Shown here in pieces: positions 1 to 7,822 of a DNA stretch of 41,738 bases (positions are counted from its first letter, which is position 1; each line of letters starts with the position of its first letter). The notes below the pieces were generated by a model. That model was not told the origin of the DNA, did not search any database, and saw only the letters and a program-made list of their open reading frames with translations. The position numbers and the translations under genes were made by a program. The DNA comes from a virus: the IMG/VR virus record IMGVR_UViG_3300009285_002867, positions 1 to 41,738 of that record. The stretch is one strand, 5' to 3'.

Positions 1-515
1 GTGAGCACCACCGCCTCGTTCCAGGCCTCGTTCTTGACCCACACCTTGTTCCCGGCCACGAGCGAATCAGAGATGTCGTTGGTCGCCGGTCCTTCAAAAC
101 TCGCCCCGGCCCCCCCCACAGCCCCTGTGCCGCCGGAACAATTGGCGGTGCTGCACGCCGTCCGGTCCAGTGTCACGGTGTTGGTGTTGGTGAAAGCTGT
201 AATTTCATAGTAAGCCAGGGTGAAAGGACCGGTCCCTTCGGCGGAAATGCGAATGCAGTTGTCCACCATGGCGGACGTAAACCCGCCCGTGGCCGAGGTG
301 AGCGTAGTCGAGGAGAGGGTTTGAGCGAGGTCGGTCAGGGACAGCTCCGCGCCGTTCTGCTTGGAATAGTCGGTTCCAGCGCCACCCGTGTCATAGCATG
401 CCCCGTTCGTGTCCGCGCCGTTCGCGGGACGAATCTCCCAGGCCGTGTCTGCTTGCAAGGCTGCCCAAGCCGATGGAGAGCACAGGAGCCAGGCGAATGC
501 CAGCCACCGTCTCAT
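1..515 (-). CDS. Exported right-handed beta-helix protein, N-terminal part (runs off the left edge)
   Basis: The frame opens at 515 with an ATGA overlap to the upstream gene and stays open to position 1. Residues 1-18 form a Sec signal peptide (MRRWLAFAWLLCSPSAWA). The next 150 residues contain TGGAGTDYS, LTSATGGFTSAMV, TNTVTLDRT and AGNKVWVKNEAW, an N-terminal domain commonly seen before pectate-lyase-like beta-helix repeats in phage and bacterial surface proteins. A matching C-terminal part lies at 41334-41738 on the same strand. The likely role is a tailspike or host-surface-binding protein. The repeats themselves are absent from this window. The fold call is by pattern recognition. Confidence 0.75.
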   Translation of the reverse strand, partial: MRRWLAFAWLLCSPSAWAALQADTAWEIRPANGADTNGACYDTGGAGTDYSKQNGAELSLTDLAQTLSSTTLTSATGGFTSAMVDNCIRISAEGTGPFTLAYYEITAFTNTNTVTLDRTACSTANCSGGTGAVGGAGASFEGPATNDISDSLVAGNKVWVKNEAWNEAVVL

Positions 516-1090
516 TCGATCACCCCGGCAGGTTTCAGGCGCAACGGGTCAACGGATTTGGCGTTCGGTCCCAGATACACGCTTGCCTCATCCTCGATGA
601 CGACCGCATCGGGAGTCGCCAGTGACCCGACGCGGTCGATCTGCGCGGTGTTGGAATGGATGATCGTCCAGTCGTCGTGGGTCTGCACGTTCACCAAGTT
701 GCACTCAATGAAGGTCAGGTTGCGCCCCACGATGGCCTCGGTGAGAGGAGCAATCTGCGAAAAGTTGCTCTTCGTCACCGTCGTTCCGTCGGGAATCCTC
801 ACCGTGTGGTAGCTATAGTTGCGCCAGGACGGGTCGAACTCAATCGTCCCTCGGTGCACATCATTGCGGTAATCAGCGGGACGCACGAGCCGACTCACGG
901 GAGGCCGACGTTCCCCTGGGCGTCGATCCCGCCATCCCCGTGTAGAGAGTTGCGCGGTTTCAGCAGTGGACAGGCCGGCCTCTCCCCGTTCCGCGACGAG
1001 GGCGTTGGCGCGATCCACGTCACCCTGACCGGCAGAAGCGCTCGGCATCAGCCAAACAATCAACACGAGGCTCCACCCTATGGCCGACAT
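512..1090 (-). CDS. Exported protein of unknown function in the late operon
   Basis: 192 residues with an N-terminal signal peptide ending near SASA (residues 1-20). The rest is soluble. The segment around GTTVTKSNFSQIAP, GRNLTFIECNLVNV and THDDWTIIHSN resembles a short beta-helical stretch, as in small companions of tailspikes. It overlaps the upstream fibre-like gene by 13 bases and the beta-helix gene by ATGA, so it is probably co-translated with both. It may be a chaperone or accessory protein of the beta-helix protein. No family was recognised. Confidence 0.7.
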   Translation of the reverse strand: MSAIGWSLVLIVWLMPSASAGQGDVDRANALVAERGEAGLSTAETAQLSTRGWRDRRPGERRPPVSRLVRPADYRNDVHRGTIEFDPSWRNYSYHTVRIPDGTTVTKSNFSQIAPLTEAIVGRNLTFIECNLVNVQTHDDWTIIHSNTAQIDRVGSLATPDAVVIEDEASVYLGPNAKSVDPLRLKPAGVIE

Positions 1091-2226
1091 GTCACCGTCA
1101 CCGTGGTGTTGCTCCCTGCCACCGTTGACCCGACTTGATCGATGTCGATGCTGAGATAATTTCCTGACGCGAGCACGGTATCGTCAAAGCTCGTCTGCGA
1201 TCCCGTCGAGGCCGCCGCCGCGCACTGGACTCGATTGGCCTGCGTCGCATTCCAAATGCTCGTGCACGTCCCTGGAACCGTGCACTCATTCACGTCCACG
1301 ATGAGGGCCTGTCCGGTCGGGGCAGTCAAGCAGGAGAGATCGACGCGCTGGATCGTGCAGCTCTGGGGGATGCGCGGACGCACACTCTCGCACGGCATCG
1401 CCGTGGACATCGTACCGCCGCAGAACATACCCGCCGTGCGGTCAAGCGAAAAGCAACTGACTCTCCCTTCACCACTCGATGTCTGGAGGAACGTGCATCC
1501 TGTATTCTGCGGCAGGTAGAAGTTCCCCGCGCCATCCGCTTGCCAGAACCGTCGGCCGCTATCTGTCGCGTTGCCCCACCACGACGTTCCTCCACTCGGC
1601 CCGCTCTCCGCGTGGAGTCCCCAGGCGTCGCCACCCGTCGGCGTCAGGTTCAATTGCGTCCCAGCAAACCCACCAATCGTCACATCACCGGCGAAGGTGA
1701 CTTCTGCTCCTGAGACCGAGGAACTGGTCACCGCCCCGAAGGTCGTGGCGTCGGAGCGGAACTGGAGTTCAGAGCCGGAGCCGCCAGGGTTGCTGCCTCC
1801 GCCGGAGTCCGCCGCACACGCCCACGCCGTGTCCCCGGCGTTGCGTTTCATGATCTCATTGGCGGCGCAGTCGATAGTCGTGATGTCAATGGTATCCGTC
1901 CCCGCCGTTCCTGTGATGATGAGGGGGGTATCGGTTTCCGTGATCGTGAGTGTGTCGGTGGAGGAATCCGCGACCGGGTTGGTGCCCGCGGGGACGCTGA
2001 TCGTCTCGAAGGAGTTGCCGCTTCCTCCAGAAACGGTAATCGTCCCCGTGATGCCGGATTGCGAACAACTAATCCCCGCGCCGACGCAATCAAGTCGGAA
2101 CACAGGTTTGGTTTCCGTGCCCCCTTCATCCTGGATACCAACTGGCGGGTCAAACATCCCGCCGGAGGACGATGGCACCCAGGCCAGGAAACTCCACAGC
2201 GCCAGCACGATCCTGAGCTTAGGCAA
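1078..2226 (-). CDS. Exported, cysteine-rich tail-fibre-like protein
   Basis: 382 residues. The start appears to be TTG at 2226, overlapping the end of the upstream gene by 8 bases. Residues 1-22 form a signal peptide (MPKLRIVLALWSFLAWVPSS). The body is Gly/Ser/Thr-rich with low-complexity linkers (GGGSNPGGSGSELQFRSD, then GDVTIGGFAGTQLNLTPTGG), typical of phage fibres and appendages. It has roughly fourteen cysteines, mostly in the last 170 residues, which fits disulphide bonding outside the cytoplasm. A receptor-binding fibre is the likeliest role, but no defined domain was recognised. Confidence 0.7.
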   Translation of the reverse strand: MPKLRIVLALWSFLAWVPSSSGGMFDPPVGIQDEGGTETKPVFRLDCVGAGISCSQSGITGTITVSGGSGNSFETISVPAGTNPVADSSTDTLTITETDTPLIITGTAGTDTIDITTIDCAANEIMKRNAGDTAWACAADSGGGSNPGGSGSELQFRSDATTFGAVTSSSVSGAEVTFAGDVTIGGFAGTQLNLTPTGGDAWGLHAESGPSGGTSWWGNATDSGRRFWQADGAGNFYLPQNTGCTFLQTSSGEGRVSCFSLDRTAGMFCGGTMSTAMPCESVRPRIPQSCTIQRVDLSCLTAPTGQALIVDVNECTVPGTCTSIWNATQANRVQCAAAASTGSQTSFDDTVLASGNYLSIDIDQVGSTVAGSNTTVTVTCRP

Positions 2227-2542
2227 CGGTGAACTCCCAAATTATCACCGTAATTGTCGCCCCCGCACGCCCATACAGCGTCAGCTCATCCGTCATGGGG
2301 AAGGGAATAGAGGCCCCTGGGAAAATCTCGGCATTGTTCGTGCCCGTGATGTCCGAGCCACCTACATAGAGTGTTTGGCCGCTCGCAGACGGGTTGAAGA
2401 CCCAGAGTCCCTTCCGGTTCGCCAAGGCGGTGGTTGGCAACGCGGTGGCAGAGGTCGTCACTGAGACAGCAGTAATGCGGAGTGTCGCCCAGGAGGCCAC
2501 CCCCAGCAAGACGCCAGCGTTATAGTCCAACCCTCGACTCAT
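2219..2542 (-). CDS. Small virion-associated protein, unknown
   Basis: 107 residues with no signal peptide and little charge. It is beta-rich, with alternating small and aliphatic residues (ALANRKGLWVFNPSASGQTLYVGGSDI). The motif RKGLWVFNPSASGQTLYVGG resembles small phage proteins that decorate capsids or cap appendages, but this is only an impression. It shares ATGA with the coiled-coil gene upstream and overlaps the fibre gene downstream. Confidence 0.65.
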   Translation of the reverse strand: MSRGLDYNAGVLLGVASWATLRITAVSVTTSATALPTTALANRKGLWVFNPSASGQTLYVGGSDITGTNNAEIFPGASIPFPMTDELTLYGRAGATITVIIWEFTVA

Positions 2543-3450
2543 GCGGGAGGTTCCTCAGCCTTCACGGGAAACTCGCTCACGGTCAACCCGGCAGCTTTGG
2601 CCTGTTGCGCCTTGATCCGCAGTTCCGCTTCGAACTGCTTCATCCGGATGTCATGCTCGGTTAACGCCTCGGCCTTCGCCTGCAACTGGCTGGACAGGAT
2701 GGCCAGGTCGGTGCGCTGTTTCTCCACGTCCGCCTGTTGCGCGGTGATGGCTTCTTGAATGGTCTTGGCTTGGGTCAAATCATGCTCGGCCTGCTGTTGG
2801 AGCTTCGTCACCTCGGCCAGCTTGGGGTCGATGGTGGTCTTCAAAGCGGTTAGGTTCTCCAGTTGGGTCGCAATGTCTTTGGCCTGCTTGTCCAAGACCT
2901 GTTGGCGGATCTCCTGCTCCTGAAGTTGGGCGACGGCTTTGGCCTCACGCCCCTTGACGTGCTGATCCAATTGGCGGAGGGCTTCCTGGGAGGTCTCAAT
3001 GGACACCTGCAACTGCTCATTCGCCTGCTGCAACTCGACGTTCCGCATCCGCTGTTGTTCCACCGCCAAGCGTTCATCAGCCAACTGGTTGAGGGCCTGG
3101 CGAACCGGTTCGGCCTTGGCCTCAAGGATTTCCAACTCTTTCTTCTGCCCTTCCAACTCAAGGCTGAGCCCCTCCATCCCACGGCGTTCGGCCTGGGTGG
3201 CCTCGGATTGGGCACGCAACCCATCCTGAAACTTCATCTGTTCTACGTCCCTGTCATACTTGGCCTGGATGCGCTCCTGACGACACTGCTCTTTCGTACT
3301 GGCCAATTCGATCTGGGCTGCCGCTACCTCTTTGCCCAACGTGGCAAGTTGCGCCTTCTTATAGGCGATCAACTCATCAAGCTGGGCCTTCATGGTCATG
3401 GACTCTTCCGGCACCGCTTCCAATTTCGCCATCCGACTATCGCCTCCCAT
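2539..3450 (-). CDS. Long coiled-coil protein of the late operon
   Basis: About 303 residues, nearly all predicted alpha-helical coiled coil from residue 15 to 275 (runs of E/K/Q/L heptads such as EGQKKELEILEAKAEPVRQA). There are no signal peptide or membrane segments. The start at 3450 overlaps the stop of the polymerase-like gene as TGATG; an alternative start is 3432 (MAKLEAVPEE), which has a GGAGG about 10 bases upstream. It could be a structural rod, a scaffold or a cytoplasmic partner of the upstream membrane protein. Function is unknown. Confidence 0.7.
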   Translation of the reverse strand: MGGDSRMAKLEAVPEESMTMKAQLDELIAYKKAQLATLGKEVAAAQIELASTKEQCRQERIQAKYDRDVEQMKFQDGLRAQSEATQAERRGMEGLSLELEGQKKELEILEAKAEPVRQALNQLADERLAVEQQRMRNVELQQANEQLQVSIETSQEALRQLDQHVKGREAKAVAQLQEQEIRQQVLDKQAKDIATQLENLTALKTTIDPKLAEVTKLQQQAEHDLTQAKTIQEAITAQQADVEKQRTDLAILSSQLQAKAEALTEHDIRMKQFEAELRIKAQQAKAAGLTVSEFPVKAEEPPA

Positions 3451-4619
3451 CAAAGGACTCCTTCCAGTTCCGGTTGCTCCATGACTGCCCACGCGCATAA
3501 CCCTACCCAGGCCAACGGCGCGAGATGCCCTGGGAAATGGAAGAGGCTGATGACCAGGAAGGCGACCCACGTCCCGAACCACCCTGACACCAGGAGGGAA
3601 CGCGTCGCCGCCTGCCAGCCTCGCCAGGTGCTCCACGCCACCATCCCCGCAAGGAGGACTGTGCCCACGACCCCGATCTCAACGAGCATCTGTACCCACT
3701 CGTTGTGAGCCCAATGGTGGGCGTCTCCCATCAGAATTGGGAAGGACTCCAACCCATAGCCCGTCATGCTGGGGACACCTTTCCAGATGGTGCTGCGGAG
3801 CTTGTCCAGCGCCGCCATCCAGAGCGGCCAACGGGTCTCATCAGCGAGGAGCGCCGGCCATCCCTTAAGGCTTAGGCTCAGGAGACCCACGCCCAGCAGA
3901 CTCATCGCCCCCACACGCTGCCAGCGCTTCATCCGTAGCCACCACCGAGCGAGCAAGGAAGCCGTGACCCCTCCCACGGCTGCTACCCACGCATAGCGAG
4001 CCTGGGTCAACCAGAGTGCCACAATGGCGAGCAGGGCTCCGACGAAATACCGCTTACTGGAGAAGAGGAGGAATAAGGGAAGCAGGAGCGCCAGGTAGAT
4101 GCCGAGGTAACCCGCATTGCCGAACCCCGCCATGACGACTGCGGGTTGGAGCGCGGCGTTCGTCTGCACATACCACTGGTCAAGCCCCAGCCATTGGCCA
4201 AGCCCATAGCAGGCCGCCAGCCCGGCTGAGACGCACATCCACTGCGTCACGCGCTGAATGGAAAATGGGTGACGGAAATAGGCCGTCGCCAAGCTGTGGG
4301 CAAGGAGCACGGCCATGACGACCATGCCACACGCCGACCACACGTACCAGTTGAAGATGAGTTCCGACTGACCGGGTGAGCGGTAGAGGTAGTGCCACTG
4401 GAACTTCCAGCAGCTCACCCCGACCACCCACCCGATTAGCCACACCGTCCAAGGATTGCGCCACCCCGTCGAGACCATCGGCAACCGAAAGTGATGCCAG
4501 AGGATCAACCCCCACCCTCCCGCCGTCAGCAACAACGCTTTCGGCTCAAGGTAGGGATTTTCCACCCCTGGCACCACCACCCACGGGAGCCCCAACGTCA
4601 ACAGCGCAACCCCCCACAT
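3450..4619 (-). CDS. O-antigen ligase/polymerase-like (Wzy) membrane protein
   Basis: About 389 residues with roughly ten membrane segments. A large loop before the last segments carries HHWAHNEWVQMLVEIGVVG (roughly residues 300-320), the H-N-x-x-x-x-x-x-x-E-x-G pattern of the Wzy_C/O-antigen ligase family. That family polymerises or transfers lipopolysaccharide O-units at the periplasmic face of the inner membrane. A phage copy may alter the O-antigen (seroconversion, superinfection exclusion) or help release progeny. It sits unusually inside the virion-structure operon, between a secreted protein and a coiled-coil protein. The start at 4619 is a choice; an in-frame ATG at 4691 would overlap the upstream gene. 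Confidence 0.75.
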   Translation of the reverse strand: MWGVALLTLGLPWVVVPGVENPYLEPKALLLTAGGWGLILWHHFRLPMVSTGWRNPWTVWLIGWVVGVSCWKFQWHYLYRSPGQSELIFNWYVWSACGMVVMAVLLAHSLATAYFRHPFSIQRVTQWMCVSAGLAACYGLGQWLGLDQWYVQTNAALQPAVVMAGFGNAGYLGIYLALLLPLFLLFSSKRYFVGALLAIVALWLTQARYAWVAAVGGVTASLLARWWLRMKRWQRVGAMSLLGVGLLSLSLKGWPALLADETRWPLWMAALDKLRSTIWKGVPSMTGYGLESFPILMGDAHHWAHNEWVQMLVEIGVVGTVLLAGMVAWSTWRGWQAATRSLLVSGWFGTWVAFLVISLFHFPGHLAPLAWVGLCAWAVMEQPELEGVL

Positions 4620-4657
4620 TGCTCTCTCAGCTTCACTGTTAGATGAGCTGTGGTCTC

Positions 4658-5233
4658 TTAGTCGGAGTTGGCCGGTGCCACCCAAATCCACCGCATCTCG
4701 TTGTTCGCTTGGCCGTTCTGCTCACCGGCGGTCGTGCCGACCGTGTCGGCCCCATAGCCAGGTTGAGCGAGCGTCAAGGACATCGTGAGACCGGCGTTCG
4801 TGCCACTCCCCAGGTTGCCAGCGACGCTGGACGTACCGACCGTCGCCATCCGAGTATTTGTGTTGTCGGATGACCCAGCCCACTTGCAGATCGCAGGCCC
4901 CCAGGTCACGACCCTGACCAACCCGTCGTCCACCACCGTGTCATCCAACTGACACCCGACGAACGTGTTGACATCGTCGGTCGTGGTAGTCGTGACATCC
5001 AACCCTAAGGAACCCTCGTTCCCGAAGGTTTGAGCGACGAGTACGTTGGCGTCGGTGCTGTTATCCTGCAAGACGTAGGCCGTCCCAGAGACTTGCGTCG
5101 CCCCTGAGACGTTGCGGAAAATCTTGATGCTCCGCACGTTCGTCGCGTCCGCAGGCAACACCTCCGCCCATGCCTGTCCAGCGAACCCTGCCAGTACAGC
5201 CACTCCCAGGAGACACTTCTGTAGGGTGTTCAT
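4658..5233 (-). CDS. Exported protein directly downstream of the major capsid gene
   Basis: 191 residues. The start at 5233 shares ATGA with the capsid stop. Residues 1-23 form a textbook signal peptide (MNTLQKCLLGVAVLAGFAGQAWA). The mature part has patterns such as VRSIKIFRNVSGATQVSGTAYVL and beta-rich Thr/Val stretches, with few charged residues. The slot after the capsid gene is usually occupied by a decoration or head-tail protein, so a secreted protein here is unexpected. Function is unknown. Confidence 0.72.
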   Translation of the reverse strand: MNTLQKCLLGVAVLAGFAGQAWAEVLPADATNVRSIKIFRNVSGATQVSGTAYVLQDNSTDANVLVAQTFGNEGSLGLDVTTTTTDDVNTFVGCQLDDTVVDDGLVRVVTWGPAICKWAGSSDNTNTRMATVGTSSVAGNLGSGTNAGLTMSLTLAQPGYGADTVGTTAGEQNGQANNEMRWIWVAPANSD

Positions 5234-6213
5234 GCGGCGTCTCCTCCTGTCACGAACGCCTGCCGCGCAATGTCCACGCAACGCATGTTGCCGGTAAAGC
5301 GCAACCGCAGCACGGTGTCATCCTTGTCGATGTCCCCCATCGGCGGCGAGAAGGCGAGATAGTCGCCTTCCAACAGCGCCAGCTTGAGGTACTCGGTGTT
5401 GATGAACCGTGCCACATTCGCATCGGCATTGTCGTCAGGGAACATCCGCAACCCGTGCAGGCTGACATCCGGCACCCCGATGTCAAACCGCTCCCCGCTA
5501 ATGGGCATGTTCAACCGGACGGTCGTGAACAGCGCCATGTAGTTGAGGAACTGCGCTTGGTTGGTGATCCCAACGTCGGGGAAGTCCGCGCCCCGCTTGC
5601 CGTTCATCAAGGCGCTGCGATAGCCCGCGATGCCATTAGTGGCAAAGCTGGTAATCGCGGTGCCGCTGGCGTTCTGCCACCAGGTATTGCTCCGGGCAAT
5701 CCTCCCGGTTGTCCCGGTCGTGTTCCCGGTGGACTTGATGAGCGAGGGCAGCCCGGTCATCTTGGTCGCCTCGGTCTCATCATTGGAGTTCGCTGTCCAC
5801 ACGCCCCGCGTGCTGCCCCCCAGCGAGGAAATCATGCTGCGGATCATCACCGCCATCGCGTCCTTCACCAAGTCAAAGACCTGGTTCGGGCCGGAGTTGA
5901 GGATGATCTGCTGGTTGGGCAGACGTAACGGCACGTAGATGAACTTCGGGGCGTACTCCCCCACCGTCCACGGCGAGGCGTAGCTGGCGACCACATCCTG
6001 GGTCGGGCCTGCGCCTGTCGAGGCAATCTCTTCCTTATAGACCCGGAACCTCCACTTATCCCCTGCGGACAACTCTTCCTTCGCTTCCTCCAAGAACAGA
6101 TGCACAGTCGGGATGTTCGAGGTGATGACATCGAACAGCCCCGGAATCTTGGACGGATCGGTTGCCGTTTCGAGGATGTTGTAAGTCCGGGAAATGGCGG
6201 TTTCACCGGCCAT
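5230..6213 (-). CDS. Major capsid protein (candidate)
   Basis: 327 residues counted from the ATG at 6213; an earlier in-frame start at 6222 is also possible. GGAGTGTGGAGA precedes the ATG. Position (directly after a scaffold-like gene, downstream of terminase and portal), length and lack of signal or membrane segments point to the main shell protein. Features include an N-terminal helical region (LFLEEAKEELSAGDKWRFRVYKEE) and a C-terminal beta-rich part ending DDTVLRLRFTGNMRCVDIARQAFVTGG. An HK97-type fold is expected from the order terminase, portal, scaffold, capsid, but is not shown by sequence alone. Confidence 0.78.
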   Translation of the reverse strand: MAGETAISRTYNILETATDPSKIPGLFDVITSNIPTVHLFLEEAKEELSAGDKWRFRVYKEEIASTGAGPTQDVVASYASPWTVGEYAPKFIYVPLRLPNQQIILNSGPNQVFDLVKDAMAVMIRSMISSLGGSTRGVWTANSNDETEATKMTGLPSLIKSTGNTTGTTGRIARSNTWWQNASGTAITSFATNGIAGYRSALMNGKRGADFPDVGITNQAQFLNYMALFTTVRLNMPISGERFDIGVPDVSLHGLRMFPDDNADANVARFINTEYLKLALLEGDYLAFSPPMGDIDKDDTVLRLRFTGNMRCVDIARQAFVTGGDAA

Positions 6214-6231
6214 TCTCCACACTCCTCGGTC

Positions 6232-7206
6232 TTACTTGCTGGGTTTCAGAAAGATATCCAGCGCTCTGGAGATGGAAATGCCCCCGCCCTTGCGTCGGGG
6301 AAGTTCCTCGGTTGCGGTCCCTGGGCGCTTGATGACCGGCGCATGGGGTCGTAAGGGATTGGGGGATGTCTTGTCCTTCCCCTCTCCCTCCCCTGCCTGC
6401 ATCTTGAGCATCGCAGCCTTGACCGTCGAGAAGCCCGCCGCCCTCACCAGCAGGTCTTCTGCTGAGAGCTTGGGTTCCCGCAGGCCTAGGTTGAGCATCT
6501 GCTGGCGGTAGGTTTCCACCAAACTGCCAGGGTAGCCCAACGTATCTTCCAAGGCGTTGATCTCGGCTTCCAGTCCTTGCGCCCGCTGGTTCACCGACTC
6601 GCGGTCAGTGTAATCGAGCCGATCCCGCAACGGCTTCACTTCCCGTTGCACAATGGAGGCGACGACATCTTCCACCACCTCGCGCACCACCTGCTCGGCG
6701 TCCCGCAAGGCTTCCCGTTCCTCCGAGGTCTTGGCCTGCTCCATCCAACGGGTATAGCCACGCTTGCCGCCGCCATTCGTGGCCGCATCGACCACGGTTT
6801 GCGCCTCGGCCTTCGTGCCACCCCGCTTGTCTTGGACCAGTTTCACCAAGTCCTCGTTGGTAATCCCCGCATCCCGCAACGCGCCGACGGCCTTACGAAG
6901 CGTCCCCAGTTCCGTCATGGACTTCGCGTTGCGACGGTACTGTTTCTTCATAAAGGCCAGGGCTTGCTTGCGGGCCTCAGGGCTGCCTTGCTCGAAGACC
7001 GCCTTGTCCTCTTCGTCCAACTCCCCGATCAGCTCCTGCTCGAAGGCCGTCAGCTCCTCAGATGATTCCTGCGAATCCGCTGCGGACTGACGTTCCTTCT
7101 CAGACGTGTCTGATGCGGGAGTCTCCGTGGAGGCCGTCTCTTTAGGAGCCGCATCCTCCAACATCTCCTTCACCGCACCCTCCACGCTGGTAGGGGTCTC
7201 TGCCAT
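6232..7206 (-). CDS. Capsid scaffold-like protein
   Basis: 324 residues, strongly acidic at the N-terminus (Glu/Ser/Thr-rich, residues 1-55) with helical coiled-coil segments in the middle (EALRDAEQVVREVVEDVVASIVQREVKPLRDRL) and a basic C-terminal tail (RRKGGGISISRALDIFLKPSK). This acidic-helical-basic-tail layout just before the capsid gene is typical of scaffolding proteins, which template the procapsid and bind coat through the basic end. The start at ATG 7206 has AAGGAGG upstream; an in-frame GTG precedes it by one codon. Confidence 0.75.
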   Translation of the reverse strand: MAETPTSVEGAVKEMLEDAAPKETASTETPASDTSEKERQSAADSQESSEELTAFEQELIGELDEEDKAVFEQGSPEARKQALAFMKKQYRRNAKSMTELGTLRKAVGALRDAGITNEDLVKLVQDKRGGTKAEAQTVVDAATNGGGKRGYTRWMEQAKTSEEREALRDAEQVVREVVEDVVASIVQREVKPLRDRLDYTDRESVNQRAQGLEAEINALEDTLGYPGSLVETYRQQMLNLGLREPKLSAEDLLVRAAGFSTVKAAMLKMQAGEGEGKDKTSPNPLRPHAPVIKRPGTATEELPRRKGGGISISRALDIFLKPSK

Positions 7207-7230
7207 CACTGTGCCTCCTTACTTCTTGCC

Positions 7231-7281
7231 CTTGTAAATCTCCACCTTCCCTCTCTTACTTCTTCCGCTTGTAAATCTCCC
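7231..7281 (-). repeat. Imperfect direct repeat at the end of a small gene
   Basis: On the leftward strand, GGAGATTTACAAG followed by six bases and AAGTAAG occurs twice, at 7281 downwards and at 7243 downwards. The first copy encodes EIYKRKK-stop, the end of the 50-residue gene. The second would encode EIYKGKK-stop just before the scaffold ribosome-binding site. It looks like a local duplication of the 3' end of the gene. Confidence 0.7.
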
Positions 7282-7408
7282 GCTCCCCAGGCGTGAAGTT
7301 CACGCCCTTCAGCGAGCCGCCAGCCATTCCGCTCCCGCGAGTGCTGGCTTTCTTGGACGCGGCTTCCACCCGCGCCAACGACTTGTCTTGCGCCACTTCA
7401 CGAGGCAT
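7256..7408 (-). CDS. Small basic protein between portal and scaffold
   Basis: 50 residues, Lys/Arg-rich, starting at 7408 after a strong AGAGGAGGAACC ribosome-binding site. It contains LKGVNFTPGEREIYKRKK at the C-terminus. There are no cysteines or hydrophobic segments. It may be a minor assembly protein. No family was recognised. Confidence 0.6.
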   Translation of the reverse strand: MPREVAQDKSLARVEAASKKASTRGSGMAGGSLKGVNFTPGEREIYKRKK

Positions 7409-7423
7409 CGGTTCCTCCTCTAG

Positions 7424-7822
7424 TTAGCCTCTCTGACACACCCGTTCCACACTGGCATACAGTTGGCGTTGCTGCTCGCTCTGGATAGGTCTGCCCTCCT
7501 GGATGGCACGAAGGCACGCCTCTCGAACGCGCTCCGTCACCCGCTGAATCCCCTGCTCGCGCACCCGCTCCCGATAACTGGTATTGGTTACCATCTTGGC
7601 GATCTCCCGCGTCGGCACGTCATCGGTCAACCCCTTGCGCTTGAGGAGCCGTTGGTATTGGCGGTAGGTGCGAACCCCACGAACCCCTGGCTCAACCGAC
7701 TGTGCCATCGGCTCGTACTCAAACTTCAACCGATCATTCTTGACATTGGCAGCCCCATCACCGCTAAAGAGACACCCGTTCTGCTGGCCTCGATTGCAGG
7801 CGGCATGGCGGGTGCAGCGCAT
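7424..7822 (-). CDS. Small protein with an N-terminal cysteine cluster, after the portal gene
   Basis: 132 residues. Residues 1-20 carry C3, C9 and C17 near a histidine, a possible zinc-binding site (MRCTRHAACNRGQQNGCLF). The remainder is helical and basic (TYRQYQRLLKRKGLTDD, then RVREQGIQRVTERVREACLRA). The start at 7822 overlaps the portal stop as TAATG, so it is coupled to portal synthesis. Function is unknown. Confidence 0.7.
   Translation of the reverse strand: MRCTRHAACNRGQQNGCLFSGDGAANVKNDRLKFEYEPMAQSVEPGVRGVRTYRQYQRLLKRKGLTDDVPTREIAKMVTNTSYRERVREQGIQRVTERVREACLRAIQEGRPIQSEQQRQLYASVERVCQRG

Noticed and set aside
2863-3708. 281-residue rightward frame with many Leu
   Set aside because: It is the mirror of the coiled-coil gene and the end of the Wzy-like gene on the other strand, with no start signal. 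The Leu richness comes from the reverse complement of Gln/Glu/Lys codons.
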